From contig NZ_CP071839.1 of the NCBI RefSeq assembly GCF_017526105.1, forward strand, positions 8,594,001-8,658,000: DNA of 64,000 bases, in the 5' to 3' direction. Numbering within the stretch: the first letter of the stretch is position 1; every line of letters starts with the position of its first letter. The notes beneath the pieces were generated by a model. That model saw only the letters and a program-made list of their open reading frames with translations, ran no database searches and was not told where the DNA came from. Shown here one piece after another: positions 1 to 8,219 of the stretch. The stretch is from Streptomyces cyanogenus. Lineage in GTDB: Bacteria; Actinomycetota; Actinomycetes; Streptomycetales; Streptomycetaceae. Made by a program: the position numbers and the translations under genes.

Positions 1-498
1 GGCAGCGCCGACGACTGGCCCCGTCTGGTCGCCCTCTTCAGCGGCGCAGGCCCCGCGCAGGAACCGTTCGTCACCTCGCCCGTCGCCCGCGCCCTCTTCA
101 CGATCCGCTGGAAGCTCGGTGCGCTGTTCGGATGGGACAAGCCGGACGCCGGCCTGGGCGCACGGGTGCCGACCCTGCGCGACCGGCTGCCCGATGACCT
201 CCGCCAGGACCTGTCGTCCTCCCGCAACCCCCGCTTCACCCCCGTCTACGAGACCGAGGGCGAGTGGGCGGCCGAGATCGCCAACCGCACGATGCATGGC
301 GTGCTCCACCTCGGCTGGGTCCCGGACGGCTCCGGCGGCTACCGCGGGCAGATGGCCGTCCTCGTCAAGCCCAACGGTCCCTTCGGTCACCTCTACATGG
401 CCGCCATCAAGCCCTTCCGCTACCTCGGCGTCTACGACAACCTGCTGCGCACCATCGGCACCCGCTGGCAGGCGACCGCTCCCGCCCCCAAGCCCTGA
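1..498 (+). CDS. DUF2867-family protein, 5' end outside window
   Basis: The frame is open from the first base and ends with TGA at 496-498, giving about 165 residues of a longer protein. The segment WKLGALFGWD, the later VPTLRDRLP and the strongly conserved stretch around MHGVLHLGWV and MAVLVKPNG match my memory of DUF2867 proteins, which in actinomycetes are often encoded near or fused to NAD(P)-binding oxidoreductases. The function of DUF2867 is unknown. The C-terminal end is complete; the N-terminus lies left of the window. Codon use is ordinary Streptomyces. Internal ATGs such as the one at 166 are not needed as starts because homologous sequence continues upstream of them. Confidence 0.8.
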   Translation, partial: GSADDWPRLVALFSGAGPAQEPFVTSPVARALFTIRWKLGALFGWDKPDAGLGARVPTLRDRLPDDLRQDLSSSRNPRFTPVYETEGEWAAEIANRTMHGVLHLGWVPDGSGGYRGQMAVLVKPNGPFGHLYMAAIKPFRYLGVYDNLLRTIGTRWQATAPAPKP

Positions 499-939
499 CG
501 CCCGCCGCCACTCCGACCGGGTTTGGTGCGCACGGGGGACGCACCACCCACATGCACTCGGACGAGACCTGCAGCCGATGCGTCCAGGGCGGTCACACGC
601 GGTGAACCGACACGTCACCCGGGGCTGACCAATCTCGCGACCGCACCAGCGAGGGCGGCGCTTTCTGCAATGGCAAGCAGCCGGCCGGCAGAAGGTCGTC
701 GGCCTGTTCACTCGGGGGCTGCTGCGCGGTGGGTGGGACGGGCTGCGCGGACGTCGTCCGTGGTCACCGGCCCCTACCCGGTCGTCCGCTCCTGCGAAAC
801 CGGCCGCTGCGCCTCGTACGCGACCAGGCGGCCTCCGGGGATTAACGATGACGGGGAAGACCAGCCCGGAGGGCTATTCGGGGCACGTGTGGGCGTCGTG
901 CGGTGTGGCGGGAGGAGCAGGGTCATACATTGGGCGCCC
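499..939. other. Intergenic region, no gene supported
   Basis: About 440 bases between the DUF2867 gene and the lipoprotein hydrolase. Open frames cross it, but none has protein-like composition or a recognisable motif. A purine-rich GGAGGAG at 911-917 lies about 22 bases upstream of the chosen hydrolase start, which is further than usual. I see no clear promoter boxes or terminator. Confidence 0.5.
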
Positions 940-2343
940 ATGAGACCCGTACCGTCTGACGATGCCCTCGGCCCAGGACGGCGTAGCGCTTTGTCCGGGC
1001 TTGTTGGTGTGGCGGGGGCTGCCGTGTTCGCTGCGGGCTGTACCACCACGCAGGCCTCCTCGGCGCAGCCTGCTGTCTCCGGTACGGCTTCCGCGTCTGC
1101 CGGCGGGCCCACGCCGGGGGCGATGACGCTGTTCGACAATCCGGAGTTCAATTTCAATGCGCTGTTGGCGCTCGGCGGCTCGGATGAGGGCAGCGGTGAT
1201 GTGGGCGAGGTGCTCACGGCCGTGAACGCGATCAACAACAGCGGTCTGTCGGCGCAGACGTACGTCGAGACCTTCAAAAGGCTTGGCGACCAGCTGATGA
1301 GGGCACCCCAGGGAGCCGAACCCGACCGGGAGACCAGACGCTTTCGGGCGTTGAGGGCGTCGCAGTACTACTCCCAGGCGCTCTTCTTCGTCCTGGGCTG
1401 CGACGACCCGGGCAGCGAGGAGCAGCTGTACAAGGCGTGCCGCGGCGCGTGGGATACGTTCTGCGGGCTGTGCGATCCGGCGCCGGTGACAGCGCAGGTT
1501 CCGTACGGAACGACCCCGCTGCCCGTGTGGTTGTTCCGACCCGACGCCTCGGGCCGCCGCCGTCCTACCGTGATCCTGACCAACGGCAGCGACGGGCAGA
1601 ACGTCGACATGTGGACGTACGGCGTGCGTGCCGCACTGAGCCGGGACTGGAACGCCCTCGTCTATGACGGTCCGGGGCAGGGGCAGCTGATCTTCGTGGA
1701 CCAGGTGGTGTTCACCCCACGCTGGGAGACCGTGGTCACGCCGCTTGTCGACTGGCTGACCGCCCGTTCCGACGTGGACGCCGGCAAAATCGCCCTCACC
1801 GGCTTGAGTATGGGGGGCGACCTGGCCCCGCGGGCCGCGGCCTTCGAGCAGCGCATCGCCGCGCTGGTGGCGATGCCCGGCTGTCTGAATCCGTGGTCGG
1901 GTTTCGGGGAGCTGCAAAAGGTTCTCACTCCGAGCAGGCAGGAGACCAACGACGTCTGGAACAAGGAGGTCGCCCCACAGCTGTCGCCTGCACAGGCCGC
2001 GACGGTGAAAAAGCGCTTCGAGCCCTTCTCCGTGCCGGCGATGCTTGCCGCCCGCCAGGGCAGGCTGTTCACCGATTTCTACACCCCGGCCAGGCTCATT
2101 GCGTCCCTCGACATCACGAACGTCGTGGGCCGTATCAAAGCCCCCACGCTGGTCCTCGACTACGACTTCGAGCAGTTCTACCCGGGTCAGCCACGCCGGA
2201 TGTTCGACAAGCTGACGGCCCCGAAGAAGTACGTGAAGCTCACCGCAGCGACCGGTGCGCAGCTGCACTGCTCGCCCATGGCGCCGCGGCAGCATGGCGA
2301 GGTCGTCTTCGACTGGCTGCAGGAGACTCTACGGGGGGTGTGA
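940..2343 (+). CDS. Alpha/beta-hydrolase, predicted exported lipoprotein
   Basis: Predicted 467-residue hydrolase of the alpha/beta fold, probably an esterase or acyl-peptidase acting outside the membrane. The N-terminus has a twin-arginine-like RR at about residues 13-14, a hydrophobic stretch and a lipobox ending AAGC, so signal peptidase II cleavage and lipid anchoring are expected. The nucleophile elbow GLSMGG lies in the middle, followed by an acidic strand (VLDYDFEQF) and a late His before the C-terminus (QLHCSP), giving a complete Ser-Asp-His set by position. The frame stays open upstream to 523, but that extension has no signal-peptide sense and the ATG at 940 directly precedes the signal sequence. 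Substrate unknown. It stands alone. Confidence 0.85.
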   Translation: MRPVPSDDALGPGRRSALSGLVGVAGAAVFAAGCTTTQASSAQPAVSGTASASAGGPTPGAMTLFDNPEFNFNALLALGGSDEGSGDVGEVLTAVNAINNSGLSAQTYVETFKRLGDQLMRAPQGAEPDRETRRFRALRASQYYSQALFFVLGCDDPGSEEQLYKACRGAWDTFCGLCDPAPVTAQVPYGTTPLPVWLFRPDASGRRRPTVILTNGSDGQNVDMWTYGVRAALSRDWNALVYDGPGQGQLIFVDQVVFTPRWETVVTPLVDWLTARSDVDAGKIALTGLSMGGDLAPRAAAFEQRIAALVAMPGCLNPWSGFGELQKVLTPSRQETNDVWNKEVAPQLSPAQAATVKKRFEPFSVPAMLAARQGRLFTDFYTPARLIASLDITNVVGRIKAPTLVLDYDFEQFYPGQPRRMFDKLTAPKKYVKLTAATGAQLHCSPMAPRQHGEVVFDWLQETLRGV

Positions 2344-2461
2344 CCTGCCACGTGCCGTGTGCCTGATTGCGGGGCGTGGAACGGCTGCGGGGGGTGAGTG
2401 GCGGGCAGTTCCTCTTTTCCCGGCTTTCCCTGTCTTCCCGGTGTGCGGTTGGTGTTTCTCT

Positions 2462-2608
2462 TCACCGGAGCTCCGCCTCGTCGGGCTGGGCGCCGTCGGC
2501 CGGTCGGACATACGCCACCAGCTGCTTGTCGGCGTCCGTCGCGGCCGTCGCGGTCACCAGGGCTGGGCCTACGTCCCGGTGCCGCTGCAGCACAGCCTCG
2601 ATCTCATC
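2462..2608 (-). pseudogene. NRPS adenylation-domain C-terminal remnant
   Basis: On the minus strand a short frame reads DEIEAVLQRHRDVG and then DKQLVAYVRPADG, the signature of the C-terminal subdomain of NRPS/acyl-CoA-ligase adenylation domains just before the carrier domain. Only about 48 codons survive and there is a stop at 2462. No other NRPS sequence is in the window, so this is an isolated scrap of a biosynthetic gene. It is joined upstream to a phosphotransferase remnant, which suggests several rounds of deletion. Confidence 0.65.
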
Positions 2609-2619
2609 CGGCCCGCTCA

Positions 2620-2803
2620 AGAACCATGTCGGTGTCGGTGATCTCGTACACCCGCGGCACCGGATACACACATGCCGCAAGGTGCGTCGTCAGGTGTGAC
2701 TCCAGACCGGTGGGCCCCCGTGCCGGTATCGCCGGAGCACCCTGGACTCATCCAGGGCATACACATCAGCATCCCGGCCCTGCGCGATCAACTCCCTGCG
2801 GTG
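2620..2803 (-). pseudogene. Aminoglycoside-phosphotransferase-like N-terminal remnant
   Basis: Two minus-strand frames together recover the start of an APH/choline-kinase-type phosphotransferase: IAQGRDADVYALD and VLRRYRHGG (the glycine-rich nucleotide loop region), then after a frameshift near 2690 YPVPRVYEITDTDMVLE. The kinase C-lobe is absent. The piece is squeezed between a transposase remnant (upstream on the same strand) and the NRPS scrap (downstream). Confidence 0.6.
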
Positions 2804-3090
2804 CACTCTGTATTGATGGCCCAGCCCTCGCCAACAGGGCGAAGCACTAGCACTTGTCGCAGTCGCGGCACTTCGACGTTCCCGTTGTTCAACGCGTCGT
2901 ACATCGCGCCGTGTTCGCGCCGATGTTCGGCCACCAACGTCAGGTCCACGGGCGCAGTCACCGGCCCGTCCGCGCAGCGCATCGGCCAGCTCGAACAGCG
3001 CGTCCCGCGGGCGGTCAGGCAGTCGAAGAAGTCGTCTCGGAAGTGTGACGCACACGACCGCCGTACTCGGCTCGTCATTGCGGCCCTCAG
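2804..3090 (-). pseudogene. DDE transposase N-terminal remnant (NF041680-type)
   Basis: The frame reading LTLVAEHRREHGAMYDALN then VEVPRLRQVL matches the N-terminus of a common Streptomyces putative transposase family that I know as NF041680. Upstream the homology continues only after a frameshift (DALFELADAL in another frame). Only the first quarter of the gene remains. A C-terminal remnant of what looks like the same family lies at 40.6-40.9 kb. Confidence 0.6.
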
Positions 3091-3224
3091 CCAGGCGGAC
3101 GGTCTCGCGCAACCGCTCGTGCGACTCGGTCACCAGCCCCGCGTCCCGCCAGCGGGCGTTCCACGGTGTCGCCCCGGGTATTACCCCTTGGGCGTTGGAC
3201 CAGCCACGAGCGAAGGGGGACACC

Positions 3225-3470
3225 ATGGGAAGCGGACGCACCCGTCTGGACAGGAGGCGTGTCATCGGCCTTCTGATCGCCGTTGTGGCGGTCGCCCTCG
3301 AGATACCCGTGAGCCTGCTGGTTTTCCGCGATCACCTGATCTGGGCATATCCCCTCTTTCAGATCCTGCTCATGGCGCCGATCATCAGTCTGCTCGTGGC
3401 GTTCACGGACGACGACGACCCCCCGGGCCCCAGCTACCAGGGCGACGGCGGGATCGGCCTCGGCCTCTAA
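3225..3470 (+). CDS. Small two-span membrane protein
   Basis: 81-residue protein with a basic N-terminus, two hydrophobic segments (about residues 13-33 and 40-60) and an acidic, glycine-rich tail (FTDDDDPPG). It is likely an integral membrane protein with both ends in the cytoplasm. The ATG at 3225 follows AAGGGGGA at 3213-3220 at good spacing, so I preferred it to the longer reading from 3045. No family recognised. The next gene downstream is a transposase remnant, so there is no operon context. Confidence 0.7.
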   Translation: MGSGRTRLDRRRVIGLLIAVVAVALEIPVSLLVFRDHLIWAYPLFQILLMAPIISLLVAFTDDDDPPGPSYQGDGGIGLGL

Positions 3471-3514
3471 CAGGCCATCTCAATTGGTGCGTTCGATAAC
3501 CTGCTGGGCTGCGG

Positions 3515-3885
3515 ATCGTTGAGCGGCTGGTGCCGGATGAGCTGTGGGAACTGTTCCAGAGGGTGGTGCCGGAGGCGCCGATCCGTCCACAGGGCGGAGG
3601 CCGGCGTCGGCACGGTGACCGAGAGGTGCTGGCCGCGATCGTGTTCGTGGCGACATCGGGCTGCACACGGCAGCAGCTGCCGTCCGCCTCGTTGGGGCCG
3701 TCTGGAGCGACGGCTCACCGGCGCTTCGCGGAGTGGTCGAAGGCCCGGGTGTGGGCGAAGCTCCACCGCCTGGTCCTCGACGAACTCGGTGCCCGCGGCG
3801 AGCTGGACTGGTCCCGCTGTGCGATCGACTCCGTGAACATGCGGGCTTTGAAAAGGGGGAGCTGACAGGCCCGAATCCTAATGGC
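3515..3885 (+). pseudogene. IS5-family transposase N-terminal fragment
   Basis: Reads VPDELWELFQRVVPE, then AIVFVATSGCTRQQLP and ELDWSRCAIDSVNMRALK: the helix-turn-helix region and the first part of the DDE domain (the D of CAIDS) of IS5-group transposases. The frame is lost at about 3860 (KRGS then stop) and continues briefly one frame over (KGELTGPNP). After that unrelated sequence begins. The remaining DDE residues and the terminal repeats are missing. Residual coding at 3890-4070 (ALNAYQEGREAG) was not identified. Confidence 0.7.
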
Positions 3886-4072
3886 AGCCCCGACCCCCAT
3901 GCCCTCCGCGCGAACACCGCGCTGACAGCCCTGAACGCCTATCAGGAGGGCCGCGAGGCTGGGTCGCTAGTCTTGACCTGCCGCACCGGCCACTACACCG
4001 CCCTGGCTGGGGCCGGCGGGCTACTCGACGCCGCCCACGTCACCGTCACCCCTGTCGCAGTAGGCGGCCGGG

Positions 4073-4792
4073 TCACACGGCCGCGGGATAGGCGCTGGCC
4101 CCGGACGGCACCGCGGCGGGCCCGGCCGCGACCGAGGGCCGGAAGCCCTTGAGGATCAGGTACAGAGCGAGGCAGATCTCCCAGGCGAACACCGGGATGG
4201 CGGCGAGGGCCGCCCACACCGAGAACTGTTCGTAGACGCCGAACATCTGAGCGGCGCCCGAGGCGAAGACCAGCGGGCCGCCGGCCAGCCCCAACACGGG
4301 TATGAAGCGGGGCACCAGGCCTGAGTGGTACAGCGGGTAGGCAATCAGCACCGTGTTGGTTCCGCAGACGAAGCTGGGACCGACCAGGAACGTCCAGTTG
4401 TGGAAGGCCACGAGGGCGCTTGCGAGCGTGGTCGCGTCGGAGTCGGCCGTTCCGGCCAGGTCGTGCCGCAGCGTGACGAGCGCGAGTAGGGGGACGACGC
4501 CGACGGCGATGACCCCGGCTTCGAGAGTACGCAGGCCCACATAACCCAGCGCGGCGCCCTCGTTGTGCCGCTTGACGACGGGAAACAGCGCGACCGCCGT
4601 CCCGACGACGGCGAGCGCCAGGATCACCTCGAGAAGCACTCCGACCAGCACCCCGGTGTCGGACCCCGGACCGACGACGTAGTCGGTGTGTTTGAGCACC
4701 GGCTCGTACAGAACGAGCGCGGCGACGGAGGTGACGTGGGTGACGAGGTAGAGGAGGCCGCCGACCATGGCGGCCCTTCGGTCGGAAGTCAT
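4073..4792 (-). CDS. DUF4386-family integral membrane protein
   Basis: 239-residue membrane protein with about six hydrophobic segments and the arrangement typical of DUF4386: an N-terminal GGLLYLVTHVTS span, a central AFHNWTFLVGPSF and a C-terminal VFAWEICLALYLI. Function unknown; these proteins are often controlled by an adjacent TetR regulator. AGGAGGGG sits just upstream of the ATG. It is divergent from a TetR gene across 120 bases containing two copies of a GTGTAC-type palindrome, which suggests direct repression by that regulator. The protein may export or sense a small hydrophobic compound, but nothing in the sequence shows this. Confidence 0.85.
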   Translation of the reverse strand: MTSDRRAAMVGGLLYLVTHVTSVAALVLYEPVLKHTDYVVGPGSDTGVLVGVLLEVILALAVVGTAVALFPVVKRHNEGAALGYVGLRTLEAGVIAVGVVPLLALVTLRHDLAGTADSDATTLASALVAFHNWTFLVGPSFVCGTNTVLIAYPLYHSGLVPRFIPVLGLAGGPLVFASGAAQMFGVYEQFSVWAALAAIPVFAWEICLALYLILKGFRPSVAAGPAAVPSGASAYPAAV

Positions 4793-4815
4793 GAGAGACC
4801 CCTCCTGAACCAGAG

Positions 4816-4865
4816 GCGTACGGCGTACACCTGACTGCTCCGCACGCTAGGTGTACGCTGTACAC
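4816..4865. promoter_or_regulatory. Paired palindromic operators for the divergent TetR/DUF4386 genes
   Basis: Two 15-base palindromes: GCGTACGGCGTACAC at 4816-4830 and GTGTACGCTGTACAC at 4851-4865. The second is a perfect GTGTAC-N3-GTACAC. Centres are 35 bases apart and each lies close to one of the divergent starts, a layout typical of TetR-family autoregulation plus target repression. Confidence 0.75.
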
Positions 4866-4915
4866 ATGTCAAGTGGGAAGAATCGAGGACTTCTGGGACC
4901 TCGGCGGTGGGCGGC

Positions 4916-5635
4916 ATGACCGAGTCCGCCACGGCCCCTCGCCGCGTGCCGTTGGACCGGGAGCGGGTTCTGCGCGCCGCGGTGGCTCTCGCCGACGGCC
5001 TCGGCATCGAGGCGCTGAGCATGCGCAACCTGGCCGAACGGCTGGGAGTGGTGCCCATGGCGCTCTACAAGCACGTGGCGAACAAGGAGGAGCTGCTCGA
5101 CGGCATGGTCGAGGTCATCGTCGGCGAGATCGACCCGCCGGCGCCGGGCGCGGACTGGAAGCGCGCGATCCGGCAGAGGATCCTCTCGGCCCGGCAGGCG
5201 CTGCTGCGCCACCGCTGGGCATCCCAGGTGATCGAGTCGCGCACGCACGCCCCGCCCGTCGTGCTGGAGTACATGGACTCGCTGATGGGAACGTTCCGGG
5301 CCGGCGGCTTCTCCGTCGACCTCACCCACCACGTCATGCACGCTCTCGGGAGCCGCATATGGGGGTTCACCCAGGAGGTGTTCCCCACGCCGCTGCCACC
5401 GGCCGACCCGGAGGCGCGGGCGGCAATGTTCGGCCAACTGGCCGCACGGTACCCCCACATCATCGAGGTCGCCACGGCCGGGTACCACGACGGGCAGTCG
5501 GCCGTGGGCAGTGGCTGCGACGACCAGTTCGAGTTCGAGTTCGCCCTGGACGTCCTCCTGGACGGCTTCGAACGGCTCCACCGGCAGGGCTGGAACTCCG
5601 CCGAGCGCAGGCCGGGCACCCGCACCGCCGGGTAG
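4916..5635 (+). CDS. TetR/AcrR-family transcriptional repressor
   Basis: About 239 residues. The N-terminal helix-turn-helix is clear (RVLRAAVALADGLGIEAL, then MRNLAERLGVVPMALYKHV), followed by an all-alpha ligand domain resembling the C-terminal domain of tetracycline-repressor-type proteins (TetR_C_1). It probably represses itself and the divergent DUF4386 gene through the palindromes at 4816-4865. I chose the ATG at 4916 because the HTH begins soon after it; an in-frame GTG at 4907 is also possible, and neither has a strong ribosome-binding site. The inducer is unknown. Confidence 0.88.
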   Translation: MTESATAPRRVPLDRERVLRAAVALADGLGIEALSMRNLAERLGVVPMALYKHVANKEELLDGMVEVIVGEIDPPAPGADWKRAIRQRILSARQALLRHRWASQVIESRTHAPPVVLEYMDSLMGTFRAGGFSVDLTHHVMHALGSRIWGFTQEVFPTPLPPADPEARAAMFGQLAARYPHIIEVATAGYHDGQSAVGSGCDDQFEFEFALDVLLDGFERLHRQGWNSAERRPGTRTAG

Positions 5636-5739
5636 CTTGCGGGTGGCCGTCGGCGTCCCGGCGGCAGTAGGCCGCCTAGTACGGAGAACGACAGTCAAGG
5701 CGGGACTATCACCAACCGGCGCCGTGCGTCCTATGCATG

Positions 5740-5763
5740 GATCACGACCCCTTCTTCGTGATC
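5740..5763. terminator. Possible terminator hairpin after the TetR gene
   Basis: GATCACGA and TCGTGATC form a perfect 8-base stem around an 8-base loop about 100 bases past the TetR stop. There is no clear T-run, so the assignment is tentative. Confidence 0.35.
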
Positions 5764-5859
5764 GTCTGAACTACCGCACCATCATGCGTTAGACCGATGG
5801 TGCTCCTTTCCAACTGCCTCGGGAAGGGGCACCTCCGCTGTGTAGATCAGGGGCTGTCC

Positions 5860-6297
5860 ATGCTGGTCCGCCAAGCAGAGTTCACCGTCGACCTCGGCGA
5901 AAGCAGATACTTCATCGGCTTCACCGAGCGCGACGACTACCCGGACGAGATGCCCTATGGCTGGCGGTGCGGTCCCGCCGGCGATGCCAGCGCCGTAGTC
6001 CTGACCACCACCGACACCGGGCCCTTGCAGCTCACCATTCAAGTGCATGACGGCCAGCCGGCCCCTGAGACGAGTGGCGCATGGGAGCCCGCGGAGGAGA
6101 TGAGCCTCCGGGCCGAGACCGACAGCCTTCACCTCGCCGTCATCGCTTCCGGCGAGGTCAGCGATGCATGGCCGGAGGACGAACCCCCGCTCCCCTTGGA
6201 GCCGCTGCTGCGCCAGGTCCGATGGGTGCGCCTGCGTTTGTACTGCCACGCGAAGACCCGGAAGCCGGAACGGGTGACCACGGGGAACGTCATCTGA
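5860..6297 (+). CDS. Hypothetical protein, 145 residues
   Basis: Starts MLVRQAEFTVDLGES at the ATG at 5860, preceded by AGGGG; ends with TGA at 6295-6297. The frame is also open upstream to 5797, but that part has no protein character. The protein has a mixed alpha/beta composition with several Trp (YGWRCG, WEPAEE, DAWPEDEP, RWVRLRLY) and no signal peptide or membrane span. I do not recognise a family. It ends about 115 bases before the left end of the IS element at 6412. Confidence 0.55.
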   Translation: MLVRQAEFTVDLGESRYFIGFTERDDYPDEMPYGWRCGPAGDASAVVLTTTDTGPLQLTIQVHDGQPAPETSGAWEPAEEMSLRAETDSLHLAVIASGEVSDAWPEDEPPLPLEPLLRQVRWVRLRLYCHAKTRKPERVTTGNVI

Positions 6298-6467
6298 TCG
6301 GTGGACTACACCACCGATCTGCCGCTGCAGAGCTGAGAACCCTTCGACTACCTGTGCGACAGGGCGCCGCTCGGCGGTTACGCGTCGGCCGGTGCCTTCT
6401 CGCCGCGCTGCCTAAGGGCTGTCCAGCAAACGTCTACGGTGTGCTGGTTGATCAGCCCGTTTCTCGG

Positions 6468-7199
6468 TTACCCGGCCAGGTGAGCGCCGTCACCTTTCAG
6501 GCGGCAGTCGCGGAGGATCTTCCAGCTCTTCATCCGGGCGAAGACGTGCTCGACGCGGGCGCGGACCTTGCGGTGAGAGGCGTTGTGTTCCTCTTTCCAG
6601 TCGGGGAGTTCGGCTTGGCCGCGCTCGCGACGGTGCGGAAGGACCAGGCCGGTGCCCCGGTAGCCGCCGTCTGCGATGACCGTGGTGCGGCCGACGGCGT
6701 CCTTCGCGCCGGACAGCTCCCACGCCTTGCAGTCGTTGCGGTTGCCGGGCACCGGCCGGCCGACGACGACCACGAGCCGGGTGTCGGCATCGATAACGAC
6801 CTGGTGGTTGGTCGAGTACCTGTAGTTCTTCGACTGCTCGGCGACCGTGTGGTCACGGGTGGGCACCAGGGTTCCATCCACGATCAGCACGGTGTCTTTG
6901 CGGGACCTCGTGTGCGGCTGGATCGCGAGTGACGGCCCGAGGTGGTCGATGATGCGGTCGGCCGCCGACTTCGGGATGCCGAAGAGCGGCGCAAGCTGCC
7001 GCAGGTTCAGGTTCGTGCGCCAGTACGCGGCGGCCAGCAGCACCCGGTCTTCCAGCGGCAGGCTCCACGGCCGGCCCTTGCGAACCGGGTCCGCGCCCTC
7101 GCGTCGTAACGCGGTGATCAGCTTGCCGAACTGACGTCGGCTCAGCCCGGTGAACGGGGCTATCCAGGACGGCTCCGACGCCGTGATCACACCAGCCAC
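6468..7199 (-). CDS. IS5-family transposase (DDE_Tnp_4 type)
   Basis: 243-residue transposase that would catalyse excision and insertion at the 13-base terminal repeats. An N-terminal helix-turn-helix (SRRQFGKLITALR, then LRQLAPLFGIPKSAADRII) precedes the DDE core: VLIVDGTLVPTRD (first D), VVIADGGYRGTG (second D) and a late Glu in the RARVEHVFARMK motif. Length and motif spacing match small IS5 transposases and no frameshift is visible. The stop lies about 45 bases from the left terminal repeat, as normal, but the start is about 540 bases from the right repeat because of the passenger gene. Confidence 0.9.
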   Translation of the reverse strand: MAGVITASEPSWIAPFTGLSRRQFGKLITALRREGADPVRKGRPWSLPLEDRVLLAAAYWRTNLNLRQLAPLFGIPKSAADRIIDHLGPSLAIQPHTRSRKDTVLIVDGTLVPTRDHTVAEQSKNYRYSTNHQVVIDADTRLVVVVGRPVPGNRNDCKAWELSGAKDAVGRTTVIADGGYRGTGLVLPHRRERGQAELPDWKEEHNASHRKVRARVEHVFARMKSWKILRDCRLKGDGAHLAG

Positions 7200-7234
7200 A
7201 GCCAGATCGTCTCAAAGATCGGCGGCATGGCACG

Positions 7235-7711
7235 ATGACCGTCATGGCAGGTCAGGTCTGGGTGTCACTCATATCGCTGGGCGGCGTTGTCCTCGGCGGC
7301 GTGTTGTCCTACCTCGTTCAGCACAGGACTCAACTCTCGGCGGAACGCGCAGAACAGCAACGGCAACAGATCGCCTTGTCGGAGGCCCGGCGCGGGGAAC
7401 GGCTCGCGCTGCTGGAGCGGTTCATCGAGGTGGGGGCCGAGGCCGAACGCTGCGCCTTCAGTCGGCCTTCCGAGTGGGAGCGCACCGACGCCTGGTTCCT
7501 CACGACCCGGGATGTCATGAACAGGCTGTGGGTTGCGGAGCGGCTCATCCGCATCCAGTTCCCCCTGCCCGTGCACGACGCGGCACGCGGGTACTTCCTC
7601 GACCTCAACCGGACGGTGTGGGAAGGCTTGCCTGACGGCGAGAGCGTGCGGGACTACTTGGAGGACAACCGGCTGGCGTTTCTGGACGCGGCCCGCGCGG
7701 TCATGGGGTAG
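7235..7711 (+). CDS. Passenger gene in the IS element: membrane-anchored coiled-coil protein
   Basis: 158 residues. The N-terminus carries one hydrophobic segment (VSLISLGGVVLGGVLSYLV, about residues 10-28) followed by a Gln/Glu/Arg-rich helix (RAEQQRQQIALSEARRG) likely to form a coiled coil, then a mostly helical soluble part (SEWERTDAWF, ARGYFLDLNR). It is probably anchored in the membrane facing the cytoplasm. It lies inside the terminal repeats of the IS5-type element, divergent from the transposase, so it should move with it. The architecture recalls two further proteins in this window (19892-20404 and 40039-40563), though sequence identity is low. ATG at 7235; 7244 is an alternative. 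Function unknown. Confidence 0.7.
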   Translation: MTVMAGQVWVSLISLGGVVLGGVLSYLVQHRTQLSAERAEQQRQQIALSEARRGERLALLERFIEVGAEAERCAFSRPSEWERTDAWFLTTRDVMNRLWVAERLIRIQFPLPVHDAARGYFLDLNRTVWEGLPDGESVRDYLEDNRLAFLDAARAVMG

Positions 7712-7772
7712 CACACTGCCGACCCCGGAGATCTTTTACGGGACAGCCCTTAGCAGATGCCAAGCCCGCCAG

Positions 7773-8219
7773 CTAGGAGCTGGTAACCGCCTGACGGATC
7801 GCGGCCAGCATCTCGTCGCGGTGCGGGGCGTTGTTCCGCGACCAGATGGGTGACCGCATCGTCGCTGCGATCACGAAGTCACGATGCTTGCCGTCGCGGG
7901 TCGTGATTCGAAGCGAACTCTTCCGGAACGGTGCCACCGAGAGAATCTCCCGCAACGACACAGCCCGGGCCCTATTCGCCCACCCCGCAACCAGATCCAT
8001 TGCCTTGGCCGCCCCCGCTGGCCCCAGCTTGCCAGCTATCTTCGTAAGCAGATCACCTACCAGACGGGTGTCCCACGGTCCGATATAGATGCGCTGGTTG
8101 GTGAGAATGAGGAGACCACCCTGTAGCGCGAGCTCAGTTCCTGGAATCGCGGCTGACCCTCTCTTCACACATAGCACCTCTTCACCCGGCTCCGGTGGCA
8201 AGGTAACCCACTGGTTCAT
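7773..8219 (-). CDS. PH/GRAM-like domain protein
   Basis: 148 residues starting MNQWVTLPPEPGEEV. The ATG at 8219 has AGGAGG six bases upstream, which decides the start although the frame is open further. The core reads GTELALQGGLLILTNQRIYIG, the strand pattern of bacterial PH/GRAM-like domains, followed by helices and a second half (LREILSVAPFRKSSLRI, RDGKHRDFVIA) that completes a PH-like beta barrel. Such proteins are generally cytoplasmic and of unknown ligand. The stop lies 20 bases from the right end of the IS element. Confidence 0.7.
   Translation of the reverse strand: MNQWVTLPPEPGEEVLCVKRGSAAIPGTELALQGGLLILTNQRIYIGPWDTRLVGDLLTKIAGKLGPAGAAKAMDLVAGWANRARAVSLREILSVAPFRKSSLRITTRDGKHRDFVIAATMRSPIWSRNNAPHRDEMLAAIRQAVTSS

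Larger units (their letters stand above)
6412..7753. mobile_element. IS5-type element with a passenger gene
   Basis: Bounded by perfect 13-base inverted repeats CTAAGGGCTGTCC (6412-6424) and GGACAGCCCTTAG (7741-7753). Removing the element and one TA leaves CTAG, so insertion into CTAG with a TA duplication is consistent. The transposase reads leftward (6468-7199). The 540 bases between its start and the right repeat hold a separate rightward gene (7235-7711), which is unusual for a simple IS. Both genes are intact, so the element may be mobile. Confidence 0.8.

Noticed and set aside
874..2295. Long minus-strand open frame opposite the lipoprotein hydrolase
   Set aside because: High G+C antisense shadow with His/Arg-rich composition and no motif; the plus strand has the signal peptide and catalytic motifs.
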